From SIG307 sp964545045 (GTDB lineage Bacteria > Bacillota > Clostridia > Lachnospirales > Lachnospiraceae): a stretch of 64,000 nucleotides of DNA. Shown here piece after piece: positions 27,101 through 35,551 of this stretch (positions are counted from its first letter, which is position 1; every line of letters starts with the position of its first letter). A program made the translations under genes and the position numbers. The stretch covers positions 27,219 through 91,218 of the forward strand of contig CAZJEN010000011.1 of assembly GCA_964545045.1 (NCBI GenBank), in the 5' to 3' direction. Below the pieces are notes generated by a model, which did not search any database, was not told where the DNA came from, and was given only the letters and a program-made list of their open reading frames with translations.

Positions 27101-27474
27101 ATCTTTTCTTTTATAACCTCATACACTCCAAGTACTATACAGCCCACACCATAGCATGCAATATCCTTCCAATCAAACACCGAACCGATGACCACCGACA
27201 ATATCCGGTTGTCCGACAGCCCCAGTACATCCACAATCCGAAAGTACTGCAGCACCTCCACTCCCGCCGCAAACAGGAAAATATACAACGGTAACAGCCG
27301 CACCCCTTCCGGTAAAAAAATGCGCACAAAGGTATAAATCAGCACCACCACCAGCACATCGCCTACGTAAGGACGTATAAAGTTATCATGCACAAACAGC
27401 CCGATTAACAGCTCAACAACAAATAAAGCCACCGCTGCTATCCCATAGGCAATTCGCTTTTTTCTTTTTGTCAT
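27097..27474 (-). CDS. Small membrane protein, DUF2809-like
   Basis: 125 residues from ATG 27474 with GGGAGGGG upstream; six extra codons to 27492 lack a site. Four hydrophobic helices and the pattern RVFLPEGVRLLPLYIFLFAAGVEVLQYF plus DWKDIACYGVGC recall the DUF2809 family, possibly distantly VanZ-like. Function unknown; no enzyme motif. Single gene, divergent from the carboxypeptidase gene. Confidence 0.75.
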   Translation of the reverse strand: MTKRKKRIAYGIAAVALFVVELLIGLFVHDNFIRPYVGDVLVVVLIYTFVRIFLPEGVRLLPLYIFLFAAGVEVLQYFRIVDVLGLSDNRILSVVIGSVFDWKDIACYGVGCIVLGVYEVIKEKI

Positions 27475-27608
27475 CGGTTCCCCTCCCTGCATTTGTCACT
27501 TCTCCTGTACCATACTCGCTTATCGTAACTTCATCGTTTAATCGATAAAGCCACAAAACCCGTTGCGAACATTATACTGCATTTTCTTGCAAAATCAAAC
27601 ATTTTCCA

Positions 27609-27637
27609 TTGACTTTTTCCCTTATTTTTCATACAAT
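27609..27637 (+). promoter_or_regulatory. Promoter of the carboxypeptidase-capA pair
   Basis: TTGACT (27609-27614), 17-nt spacer, TACAAT (27632-27637), 33 nt before the ATG at 27670. Confidence 0.75.
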
Positions 27638-27669
27638 CAACATAGCAATGTACCCCTTTGGAGGCTTTT

Positions 27670-28821
27670 ATGAGTACGAAAAAAGCACTGATTTTTTTAA
27701 TGATAAATACGTTACTGTTGGGCGGGTTTCCGGATTTCCGTATAAATATGCAAACGGACTACCGTTTTCCGTCATATGCTTCACAGCTGACTATACCGTC
27801 CGCAACGACTAACCCGGCACAGATAAAGGCTCCGGCACAGCTCCCTTCTCCTTATGAGCTGACTGCATCGCCTACCCCGGTCCCGACACCGACTCCGACG
27901 CCGACACCAACGAACGCTCCCACGCCGACTCCGAAACCGACTGCGGCTCCCACAAGAGTCCCGTTAGGACCGGAAACGGTACAGTCTCTGTTACCGGGAG
28001 AGCTTAGCTTTGAGTATCCGGAACCGGCACCGCTAAACACGGATACCGATACCTACACACTTTTAGTCAATAAAGAATATCTCCTTCCTTCGGACTATAT
28101 TCCGTACATGGTAGAACCGGAGGTGGAAATCTATCATAAAGGGATTAACGAACGACGTTATCTGCAACCGATTGCAGCTACTGCTTTAGAAGAAATGTTT
28201 GCTGCTGCGGAAGCCGACGGACTTCATATCGTACTTCGTTGCGGCTTCCGTTCCTACAAACTGCAAAAATCCGTTTATTCATGGAACTTAAAGACCTACG
28301 GTTATTATGAAGTCACCCGCTATCACGCACTTCCGGGCACATCAGAGCACCAGACCGGGCTGGCGGTTGACCTCTGTTGCGAAGCTACCAATTACGAAAA
28401 CAACTTCGATATCATTCAAACTCCGGAATACGCATGGCTTCTGAACAACGCCCACCGTTACGGTTGGATTTTACGATATCCGAAACACAAAACCGACATC
28501 ACCGGGTATAACTTCGAGCCGTGGCATTTCCGCTATGTAGGCGTAGAACTGGCTACTTATCTGAAGTTCAATGACTTGGTACTGGAAGAATACTACGGCG
28601 CTCTTCCGACCACAAATCTACTTGCTGTTCCGGAAGAATATTGGCCATCCCTTTCGGACGAGGATTATGCTCTTATGATGAAGGATTTGGAAGAATACAC
28701 ACAAAAGAAGGAAGAAGCGGCCCAGGCAACACCGACACCGGTTCCGGATTCCTCGGAAACAGATCCGGTTATTACTCCTCCGATACCACAGCTTCCGGAC
28801 GATGCTTGGAACAGCTACTAA
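27670..28821 (+). CDS. D-alanyl-D-alanine carboxypeptidase, VanY/M15B family
   Basis: 383 residues from ATG 27670 (TTTGGAGGC upstream; the ATG at 27658 has none). N-terminal signal/anchor helix; Thr/Pro-rich linker (PTPTP type) at about 65-95; M15B peptidase domain about 130-300 with zinc ligands in SEHQTGLAVDL (His227, Asp234) and EPWHFRYVG (His286). Removes the terminal D-Ala from peptidoglycan stem peptides outside the membrane. A second Thr/Pro tail ends the protein, and the residues past 300 are unassigned. Lies 24 nt before the capA-like gene in the same orientation. Confidence 0.92.
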   Translation: MSTKKALIFLMINTLLLGGFPDFRINMQTDYRFPSYASQLTIPSATTNPAQIKAPAQLPSPYELTASPTPVPTPTPTPTPTNAPTPTPKPTAAPTRVPLGPETVQSLLPGELSFEYPEPAPLNTDTDTYTLLVNKEYLLPSDYIPYMVEPEVEIYHKGINERRYLQPIAATALEEMFAAAEADGLHIVLRCGFRSYKLQKSVYSWNLKTYGYYEVTRYHALPGTSEHQTGLAVDLCCEATNYENNFDIIQTPEYAWLLNNAHRYGWILRYPKHKTDITGYNFEPWHFRYVGVELATYLKFNDLVLEEYYGALPTTNLLAVPEEYWPSLSDEDYALMMKDLEEYTQKKEEAAQATPTPVPDSSETDPVITPPIPQLPDDAWNSY

Positions 28822-28845
28822 TGATACCCCCGAAAGGAGTTTTCT

Positions 28846-30147
28846 ATGAAACGCTTTCACAACTCAAATCTGATTACCAAAGCCCGCTTTACGCTATGCG
28901 GGCTTTTCCTCGTATGTCTGCTGGGCGGTTGCAATACGGTACAATCCGTATTTTTGCCGCAGCCGACGGAGGCTCCGACGCCTACCAGCAGTCTGACCCT
29001 GGCTCCGACAAAGGCTCCGGATCCAACTGCCACCCCAACTCCGACACCGAGCCCTACTCCGGCCCCTACTCCAACCCCGGAACCCACTCCTACTCCTGCA
29101 CCTCGTCAGGTGACCTTACTGGCGGTAGGCGATGATTTGGTTCACGGCAGCACCTTAGAAGGTGGTCTGCAGGAGGACGGTACCTATGATTTTAACCACT
29201 TTTATCAACACCTGACCGACGAAATCAGTGCCGCAGACATTGCGGTAATCAATCAGGAAACCATTTTCGGCGGTGACCAGTTCAAATACACCGGCTATCC
29301 GACCTTCAACACCCCTGACGCCATGGGACATGCCATTGTAAACGCCGGCTTTGATGTGGTGCTGCATGCCACCAATCACACTATGGATAAAAAGGACAAG
29401 GGTGTGGAGCACTGCCTGGAATTTTGGAAAACCACCTATCCGGACATTACTGTTTTGGGAATTTACGAGTCGAAAGAAGCACAGGATACCGTCACCGTTG
29501 TGGAGAAAAACGGCATCCGCATCGCTATGTTAAACTATACCTACGGATTAAACGGCATCAAAATTCCGGAAGGAAAAGAACATCTGGTAACCTTACTTAC
29601 CTGGAGCAACCGGGACTACATCCGTTCCCAGATACAACAGGCAAAAGAAATTTCCGACTTCGTGGTTGTTTTCCCTCACTGGGGTACCGAATACAAATAC
29701 GAACCGGACAAAAACCAGATCGCCTGGACAGAACTCTTCGCAGAAGAAGGCGTAGACCTGGTCATCGGCACCCACCCTCACGTGCTGGAGCCGGTGGAAT
29801 GGGTTGACCGTCCGGACGGCGAAAAAATGCTGGTGTTCTATTCCCTCGGCAACTTTATTTCCGGTCAGATTGAAGCCCCGCGCCTCTTAGGCGGCATGGC
29901 TAACGTCACCATTACCGAAACCCCGGAGGGCACCTTTGAAATCTCCGATTGCTCTGTAATTCCGGTGGTTACCCACTACAGCGAACAAGTAGGCGACGGT
30001 ACCTATACCACTTACCGCTTGTCAGAGTACACAGAGGAACTGTTACAGCTTCACGGCATCCACAAGCGGGCGGAATACACCGTATTTACACTGGATGATA
30101 CCTGGGAACTGGCAAGAGAGATTTTAGGGGAATATTTAGAAGAATAG
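28846..30147 (+). CDS. CapA-family (PGA_cap) lipoprotein
   Basis: 433 residues. Signal peptide with lipobox LGGC, then a long Thr/Pro/Ala-rich linker (about 40-85). The PGA_cap domain follows, with metallophosphoesterase-like motifs: GDDLVHG, NQETIFGG, ATNHTMD, HWGTEYKYEPD, GTHPHV and SLGNFISGQ. CapA-type proteins act in poly-gamma-glutamate export and surface attachment, but stand-alone homologues are common and their role is not proven. AAAGGAG before the ATG; likely co-transcribed with the carboxypeptidase gene. No capB/capC here, so a capsule role is not supported by context. Confidence 0.9.
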   Translation: MKRFHNSNLITKARFTLCGLFLVCLLGGCNTVQSVFLPQPTEAPTPTSSLTLAPTKAPDPTATPTPTPSPTPAPTPTPEPTPTPAPRQVTLLAVGDDLVHGSTLEGGLQEDGTYDFNHFYQHLTDEISAADIAVINQETIFGGDQFKYTGYPTFNTPDAMGHAIVNAGFDVVLHATNHTMDKKDKGVEHCLEFWKTTYPDITVLGIYESKEAQDTVTVVEKNGIRIAMLNYTYGLNGIKIPEGKEHLVTLLTWSNRDYIRSQIQQAKEISDFVVVFPHWGTEYKYEPDKNQIAWTELFAEEGVDLVIGTHPHVLEPVEWVDRPDGEKMLVFYSLGNFISGQIEAPRLLGGMANVTITETPEGTFEISDCSVIPVVTHYSEQVGDGTYTTYRLSEYTEELLQLHGIHKRAEYTVFTLDDTWELAREILGEYLEE

Positions 30148-30152
30148 ACTAT

Positions 30153-30184
30153 AGGGGCCTCGCCGGTTGCGGCGGGGCCCCTTT
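30153..30184 (+). terminator. Terminator after the capA-like gene
   Basis: AGGGGCC-CGCCG / CGGCG-GGCCCCT stem with GTTG loop, followed by TTTC. The T-run is short. It also separates the converging feo operon. Confidence 0.7.
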
Positions 30185-30197
30185 CAACTACCTTCTC

Positions 30198-30437
30198 TTA
30201 CTTCATCTCCCTATGGCATCCACAGTTCTCTTGTGTATCTTCTCCGTTGCCGCCGCAACCGCAACCACAGCCTTCGCCGTTGCTACATCCGCCACAGGAG
30301 CCACCTTTCTTCGGCCCACAGCTTCCGCCGGCGGAACAACCGATGCACTTTACACCGCTTTTCTTTGCTTTCACAATATAAGCAACAGCACCGCCCAGAA
30401 TGACGACGAGCACCAGTATCAAAATCACATTTTCCAT
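30198..30437 (-). CDS. FeoB-associated Cys-rich membrane peptide
   Basis: 79 residues: one N-terminal membrane helix (VILILVLVVILGGAVAYIV), a basic turn, then a Cys/Gly-rich tail with about 12 Cys (VKCIGCSAGGSCG, CGGCS, CGCGCGG, NCGCH). This is the small protein typically found after FeoB in Firmicutes (FeoB_associated family), thought to help handle ferrous iron, though its mechanism is not established. AAAGGAAT before the ATG, 70 nt after feoB. Confidence 0.9.
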   Translation of the reverse strand: MENVILILVLVVILGGAVAYIVKAKKSGVKCIGCSAGGSCGPKKGGSCGGCSNGEGCGCGCGGNGEDTQENCGCHREMK

Positions 30438-30507
30438 ACGCCATTCCTTTCCGGAGCCGCTTCGCTCCTTACTTTACATTTCAACCGACTCGTTCTCTGC
30501 AATATTT

Positions 30508-32517
30508 CTATGCACGCTGTTTTGCTGCCTTTTCCTTTGCCAATTCTTTGTTTGTCTTAGCAATCATCGCCGCCACAATCACTACAAATGCCGCAATGGC
30601 AATCATACCCGGTACAAAGCCCTTTCCGAAGCCACCGGTGGTAAACAACGTACCAAACTGGAATACCAGACAGCCCACGGTAAAGCCTACGCCAAGCTGT
30701 AACGCAATACCGCCCCAAAGCCACTTTGCGCTCTTCATTTCGGCATTCATAGCACCGATGGCTGCGAAGCACGGCGGGGTGTATAAGTTAAACATTAAGT
30801 AAGCCAGTGCCGCTGCCTTCGTAATAGCAAATACGGACGCCACCTCCGCGCCTGCACCCTCCACAAGGGCCAGTTCCTCGGTATCAATCAAATTCTCAAG
30901 ACCTACAAAGCATACCGCCAAGGTACCTACTACATTTTCCTTTGCAATAAAACCGGTGACCGCTGCCGCAGCAAGCTGCCAGGAAAGCACGCCTACTACC
31001 GGCACCAAAAGGTATGCAAACGGGCCCGCAACGGAGGCAAGAATGGAAGCATCTGCGCTCTCTGCCACCGTAAAGCTCCAGGTAAAGGTCTGCATAATCT
31101 GCACCACCGTGTTACAAACAAGAATAATGGTAGCTGCCTTTACAATATACGCCCAGCCTCGGCCGCACATGGTGGTAAAGGCTCTCCAAAGACTCGGAAC
31201 CTTATATTCCGGAAGCTCAATAATGAAATAAGACTTCTTTGCACTGTTTCCCGTAATCTTGTTTACCAAAAGAGCACCGAGGAAAATCAGAACAATACCG
31301 GTCAGATAAACCACAAAACTGATAACACCCTGGTTTTCCGCAAAGAAAGCTCCCGCAAACAGAGAAATCACCGGAATCTTTGCACCGCACGGCATAAACG
31401 GAGCCAGCATCGCAGTAGCACGGCGCTCTCGTTCATTACGAATGGTACGGGTAGCCATAACACCCGGAACCGCACAGCCGATGGTGATTACAAACGGAAT
31501 CACGGACTTACCGGAAAGACCCACCTTCTTAAAAATCGGGTCCAATACCACAGTAGCACGAGCCATGTAGCCGCAATCCTCCAAAAGTGCAATGAGGAAA
31601 TACATTACCATAACCAGCGGCAGGAATCCGATTACCGCAATCGCGCCGCCGATGACACCGTCTACCAAAAGAGCGGAAAGGAGCGGATTCGCATTCTCAA
31701 AGAAACCGCCTATCCAGCTCTGGAACGTCTCCAGCCAGCCGACCAATGCATCTGCCACAAACGGTCCTACCCAAGCCTGGGAAATCTCAAACACCAAAAA
31801 CATAATCACCGCAAAAATCGCGAGCCCCGCAATCGGATGGGTCAGCACTGCATCAATCTTATCCTGGGAATTCTTATCTCTGGTCAACACCTTACGGGTC
31901 TCCACCTCTGCCACAACCTTATTTACAAAGGCAAATCGCTTTTTATCGGCTGCCACAACAGAAGCCTTATCCGTCAAATCAACAAGACCCTGATCATACG
32001 GTGCCTTCTGCAAGGTCCCTGCTGTCGCCACCGCTGCTTTCACAACCTCCTTAAGACCTTCCTCATTAAAGGTAGTGGAAACCGTCTCAAACACCGGACA
32101 TCCAAGCTTCTCGGACAACTTCTTCACATCAATCTTCGTCTTCTTCTTTGCGTTAATGTCACTCTTATTCAACGCCACTACCGTCGGAATGCCCAATTCC
32201 AAAATCTGTGTCGTAAAAAACAAACTACGGCTCAAATTGGTTGCATCCACAATATTAATGATGACATCCGGCTTCTCGTTCTTTATGTAATCACTGGTAA
32301 CGCTCTCCTCCGAGGTAAACGGAGACATGGAATAAGCACCCGGAAGATCCACCGCCACCAACTCTTCGGTTCCTTCATAGAAACTCTTCTTAATCTTACT
32401 TTCCTTCTTATCTACCGTAACACCTGCCCAGTTACCTACCTTTTCGTTTCTGCCGGTAAGTGCATTGTACATGGTCGTCTTACCGCTGTTCGGATTACCC
32501 GCAAATGCGATTCTCAT
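30508..32517 (-). CDS. feoB: Ferrous iron transport GTPase FeoB
   Basis: 669 residues. N-terminal GTPase: G1 GNPNSGKT (7-14), G3 DLPG (57-60), G4 NKSD; then a helical GDI-like region and about nine membrane helices with the Gate and core motifs (MVMYFLIALLEDCGYMARA; PFMPCGAKIPV). Imports Fe2+. Length is at the short end for the family. AAGGAGG before the ATG. A CCTCTGC/GCAGAGG hairpin lies in the 81-nt feoA-feoB gap (about 32548-32573) and may modulate read-through or mRNA stability. Confidence 0.97.
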   Translation of the reverse strand: MRIAFAGNPNSGKTTMYNALTGRNEKVGNWAGVTVDKKESKIKKSFYEGTEELVAVDLPGAYSMSPFTSEESVTSDYIKNEKPDVIINIVDATNLSRSLFFTTQILELGIPTVVALNKSDINAKKKTKIDVKKLSEKLGCPVFETVSTTFNEEGLKEVVKAAVATAGTLQKAPYDQGLVDLTDKASVVAADKKRFAFVNKVVAEVETRKVLTRDKNSQDKIDAVLTHPIAGLAIFAVIMFLVFEISQAWVGPFVADALVGWLETFQSWIGGFFENANPLLSALLVDGVIGGAIAVIGFLPLVMVMYFLIALLEDCGYMARATVVLDPIFKKVGLSGKSVIPFVITIGCAVPGVMATRTIRNERERRATAMLAPFMPCGAKIPVISLFAGAFFAENQGVISFVVYLTGIVLIFLGALLVNKITGNSAKKSYFIIELPEYKVPSLWRAFTTMCGRGWAYIVKAATIILVCNTVVQIMQTFTWSFTVAESADASILASVAGPFAYLLVPVVGVLSWQLAAAAVTGFIAKENVVGTLAVCFVGLENLIDTEELALVEGAGAEVASVFAITKAAALAYLMFNLYTPPCFAAIGAMNAEMKSAKWLWGGIALQLGVGFTVGCLVFQFGTLFTTGGFGKGFVPGMIAIAAFVVIVAAMIAKTNKELAKEKAAKQRA

Positions 32518-32598
32518 CCTCGTTCCTCCTTGACAATAATAAATTATTTATGTACCTCTGCCTTAGGTAGCAGAGGCTAACTGCATGATAATAAAAAA

Positions 32599-32811
32599 CT
32601 AAATCGTAATTGCCGATGCCAGCTCACGGTCGATGGTGTATCTTCCGTCCTTAATGGAGATGACGCACGCGCGCTTCAAGTGAGAAATCACCGTCACCGG
32701 CTCTCCGCTGTAGCAGCCCAGCGTAAAAAGAAATGCGTCCAGCTCTTCATCATCCGTAGCAATCTCTTTGATAATATATTCTTCGCCAACTTGTGCCTCT
32801 GCCAACGTCAT
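32599..32811 (-). CDS. feoA: FeoA family protein
   Basis: 70 residues from ATG 32811, which follows AGGAGG at 5 nt; the longer frame (32832) is unlikely. SH3-like beta-barrel pattern with LFTLGCYSGEPVTVISHL and YTIDRELASAI. FeoA supports FeoB-mediated ferrous iron uptake. First gene of feoA-feoB-Cys-rich peptide. Confidence 0.92.
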   Translation of the reverse strand: MTLAEAQVGEEYIIKEIATDDEELDAFLFTLGCYSGEPVTVISHLKRACVISIKDGRYTIDRELASAITI

Positions 32812-32849
32812 AACTGCCTCCTGACTGAACAATCAAAATGAAACCTTTT

Positions 32850-32869
32850 CAGTTAGTCTCGACTAACTG
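32850..32869. promoter_or_regulatory. Perfect palindromic operator in the feo leader
   Basis: CAGTTAGTC, two bases, GACTAACTG: a 9-bp perfect inverted repeat located just downstream of the expected transcript start. The TTAGT/ACTAA half-sites resemble those of DtxR/IdeR-type metalloregulators, and position would block transcription when bound. The regulator identity is inference; no regulator gene lies nearby. Confidence 0.75.
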
Positions 32870-32877
32870 CTGATGTA

Positions 32878-32906
32878 TTTATATCACATAAAAAAACATT
32901 TGTCAA
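32878..32906 (-). promoter_or_regulatory. Promoter of the feo operon
   Basis: On the minus strand TTGACA (32901-32906), 17-nt spacer, TATAAA (32878-32883). Operator follows immediately. Confidence 0.85.
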
Positions 32907-32965
32907 GTATCATCCTTAATTATTTTCCATTATTTACAAAGATCCCACATCCTCTTTTAAGCACG

Positions 32966-32999
32966 AAAAGAAAAGGAAGTCTTATCTCCGACTTCCTTT
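32966..32999 (-). terminator. Terminator of the ppGpp-synthetase-like gene
   Basis: On the minus strand AAAGGAAGTC / GACTTCCTTT with a 8-nt loop, followed by TCTTTTC. Confidence 0.75.
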
Positions 33000-33019
33000 G
33001 TACTTAATTCCATGACTTC

Positions 33020-33949
33020 CTATTTTACCGATGCTTTTCTTCCCTTCGGCATAACAAACAGCTTTTTCTTCGGAGCCTCCGGCTCCTTCTCCTCGTCTAC
33101 GTGACGAAGCTCCGCCTCATCCAAATCAATAACCACCGTATCCTTTGCGCTCTGTACCGCTGCTTCCTTCGCCTCGTTCTCTTCGTTTACCATGCCGTAC
33201 AATCTGCGCAGGGACTCGGACATCAGCACTCCTTCCTCCTCCTCGTCACTGTACTTCTTTATCTCTTCGTTAATCGCCATCATCTTACGATCCAAAAAAC
33301 CTACCAAATCCGCACATTCCTTCAGCTCTCTGCGAATATTCTCCGGCGCATTCCCCTCAAACTTATAATACATCTTATGCTCCAGGCTTGCCCAAAAGTC
33401 CATGGCAATGGTACGAATCTGAATCTCTACCTTGGTATCGATGGTCATATCCGACAGGAAAATCGGCACCGTTACAATCATATGATAGCTGGTATAACCG
33501 TTCGGCTTCGGATTTGCGATATAATCCTTAATCTTTAATACCTTCACATCACTCTGCTTCTGAATCAATTCGGAAATCCGGTAAATATCTGACGTAAAGG
33601 AACAAATAATACGAATCCCCGCCACATCATTAATATAGCGAACAATATTCTCCACCGTCACCGCTCTGCCCTGGTGGCGCAGCTTCTTCGCAATACTCTC
33701 CGGGGACTTAATCCGGGCGGAAAGATGCTCAATGGGATTGTACCGGTGAGCCATCTGAAACTCCGCATTCAAAATCTCCAGCTTCGTATTCACTTCCTTT
33801 AAGGCCGCAGAATAAATGAACTGCATCCGCTTCCACTCATCCAGCGATGCCGTCGGCGCCGGAATATACTGATTTACCGAACGACGCTCCGAAGCCTGTT
33901 GCCCCCTCTGCTCTACTCTATCCTTTTCTTCCTTATATTCGTTATTCAA
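33020..33949 (-). CDS. RelA/SpoT-domain small (p)ppGpp synthetase-like protein
   Basis: 309 residues from a TTG at 33949, chosen because GTGGAGG lies 7 nt before it; the open frame extends to a GTG at 33991 without a ribosome site. The synthetase domain is central: ARIKSPESIAKKLRHQG, VARIRIICSFTSD-like NDVAGIRIICSFTSD, YIANPKPNGYTSYHMIV, VEIQIRTIAMDFWASLEHKMYYK. No HD hydrolase domain, TGS or ACT, so it is a stand-alone alarmone synthetase of the RelQ/RelP type, but it carries an additional roughly 100-residue acidic, Lys/Ala-rich C-terminal tail. Should make (p)ppGpp from GTP/GDP and ATP. Confidence 0.88.
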   Translation of the reverse strand: MNNEYKEEKDRVEQRGQQASERRSVNQYIPAPTASLDEWKRMQFIYSAALKEVNTKLEILNAEFQMAHRYNPIEHLSARIKSPESIAKKLRHQGRAVTVENIVRYINDVAGIRIICSFTSDIYRISELIQKQSDVKVLKIKDYIANPKPNGYTSYHMIVTVPIFLSDMTIDTKVEIQIRTIAMDFWASLEHKMYYKFEGNAPENIRRELKECADLVGFLDRKMMAINEEIKKYSDEEEEGVLMSESLRRLYGMVNEENEAKEAAVQSAKDTVVIDLDEAELRHVDEEKEPEAPKKKLFVMPKGRKASVK

Positions 33950-34034
33950 AAAACTACCTCCACTTACCTTCACATTATATGTATCTTTCACTCTGTCGTC
34001 TTATCATTAATAAGGCTTACACTTGTTTTCGTTA

Positions 34035-34063
34035 ATAATATCCTATCATAAACTTATGAACAA
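34035..34063 (-). promoter_or_regulatory. Possible promoter of the ppGpp-synthetase-like gene
   Basis: On the minus strand TTGTTC (34058-34063), 17-nt spacer, TATTAT (34035-34040), giving a leader of about 80 nt to the TTG start. Confidence 0.5.
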
Positions 34064-34165
34064 ACTTTGAAATATTTTATTTTTAATCGAATCTTAATCT
34101 TTCTAAAAAAACTGAAAATTACCTCCGAATACGCCTCTCATACATGCGCTCCCCTTTCATTCTCT

Positions 34166-34541
34166 CCGCAGGGCTCGGGTGTGGCGAGGTTCTTTTGAGG
34201 GTCCTTTGCCGATACAAAACCGACAATACGCGGACTGCCTGTTCCTTATAAGCAAATGGTGTATTACTCAACCGTTTCTCTTTCTTTAACCGGATTTTTG
34301 CATTTCCCGAAGGGGCGCGCCTTTAGCGCAGTCGAAATCACCTCTTAGAAAAGACTGGGCGCGAGGTCGCTCCCGAGCGTCCTAGTCGTTCTTAGAGGAA
34401 GTTTGACGGAGCGTTGCGCTCAGCAAAAAGGAGGTTGAAGAAAGAGACACGGTTTTTAGAAAACTCCCTACTTATAAGAAACAGGCAGACCGCTGCTTAT
34501 ACCATCCGACAAAGGGCCTTCAAAAGAACCGGGCTCCGCGG
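34166..34541. repeat. Long imperfect fold-back element B, directly after the radical SAM gene
   Basis: About 376 bp folding on itself in nested layers. Outer GC-rich arms (CCGCAGGGCTCGG with its complement at 34528-34541); arms 34188-34212 with 34506-34530; 34230-34252 with 34471-34493 (21 of 23 complementary); 34271-34291 with 34433-34453 (19 of 21); 34341-34350 with 34389-34398. The centre has GACT/AGTC and GAGCG-type hairpins. It touches the stop codon of the 34542 gene. The same architecture and placement as the element after metG, but without clear sequence identity between the two. No coding frame is supported. Confidence 0.8.
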
Positions 34542-35522
34542 CTAAAACTCCGGGATAAAGCTCTCGCTGGCCGCCTGCCCCTCCTGCAAAAACCCGTGTC
34601 CAATGCCCAGCTCCAGTGCATAATCCACCACTTCTTCATACTCGTCATCCGTCACCTTTCGGTTTAACTCCGGATAAGCCTCCACATGCGGAAGCGGTGT
34701 ATACTGATTCAAAATACTGATCGCAATCGTATCTCCGTAGGTCTCATATAAATACCGAAGAACTCTTTTTGCCTCCTCCACCTGCCCCGGCAAAAGCAAG
34801 TGTCTCACAATCACACCACGCTTCATCAGTGCACCGTCCGGGTATTCGGTGGCATTTCGGATATATCTCTCTTTTTGGAATTCTGCTCCGTTGCCTCCTG
34901 CCTCCGGTGCCACACCACAGTCCACCTCCTGTTGCCAATCATCATCGTCCGTGGAACACACATACTCGATTCCCCCCACCTGCCGTACCATCTCGGCAAT
35001 GGCTGCCTTTGCCGTTTCCGGATAATCCGCCGCATGGGAATACTTTCCCGCCAGAGTGCTGTCCAAATACTTCAAATCCGCCAAATAGATATCCACAAGC
35101 CCCTCCATCTGCCGAAGGGTATGTACACATTCATAGGAGGAAGTATTGTACACAACCGGGATATCCAACCGGCTCCGCAACAGTGCTTCCCGAATCTGCG
35201 GAACAAAATGGCTGGGCGTCACCAAATTGATATTGTGACAGCCCTGCTCTTGCAACGACAAAAAAGCGGCAACCAGCTCCTCCGTGGTCATCCGCTGCCC
35301 CGTCCTTCCTGCCGCAATTTTATGATTTTGACAATATACACAACGTAGGTTACAGCCGGAGAAAAACACCGTGCCGGACCCCTTTTGTCCGGAAATACAC
35401 GGCTCCTCCCAATAGTGCGGTGCCACTCTCGCCACCGTCACTTCCTCTGTCATTCCGCAATACCCCCGCTGCCCCGTTCCGCGCTCTGCTTTACAGAAAC
35501 GCGGACAAAGGTTACATGCCAT
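34542..35522 (-). CDS. Radical SAM protein, PflX-like (COG1313-type)
   Basis: 326 residues from ATG 35522 with GCAGGAG upstream; the 23 codons added by the longer frame lack a site. Radical SAM cluster motif CNLRCVYC (CxxxCxxC) at about residue 55, plus an N-terminal Cys-rich element CNLCPRFC and GYCG that may hold a second Fe-S site. Fits the PflX-like group annotated as putative pyruvate formate-lyase activating enzyme, whose target is not established; no pfl gene is nearby. Last gene of the long pilus-histidine kinase block, 29 nt after the kinase. Ends at a TAG touching fold-back element B. Confidence 0.85.
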   Translation of the reverse strand: MACNLCPRFCKAERGTGQRGYCGMTEEVTVARVAPHYWEEPCISGQKGSGTVFFSGCNLRCVYCQNHKIAAGRTGQRMTTEELVAAFLSLQEQGCHNINLVTPSHFVPQIREALLRSRLDIPVVYNTSSYECVHTLRQMEGLVDIYLADLKYLDSTLAGKYSHAADYPETAKAAIAEMVRQVGGIEYVCSTDDDDWQQEVDCGVAPEAGGNGAEFQKERYIRNATEYPDGALMKRGVIVRHLLLPGQVEEAKRVLRYLYETYGDTIAISILNQYTPLPHVEAYPELNRKVTDDEYEEVVDYALELGIGHGFLQEGQAASESFIPEF

Positions 35523-35551
35523 AGCTAAACTCCTGCCTTTCTTTTTTGACC

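Noticed and set aside
27852..29087. Gly/Val-rich antisense frames at the Thr/Pro linkers
   Set aside because: They are the mirror of CCGACNCC-type repeats in the carboxypeptidase and capA-like genes and have no start signals.
28960..29110. Repeat array resembling CRISPR
   Set aside because: Repeats are degenerate, in-frame codon repeats of a Thr/Pro linker, with no spacers or cas genes.
28846..30147. Poly-gamma-glutamate capsule locus
   Set aside because: No capB, capC or synthetase gene is adjacent; CapA-like proteins commonly occur alone.
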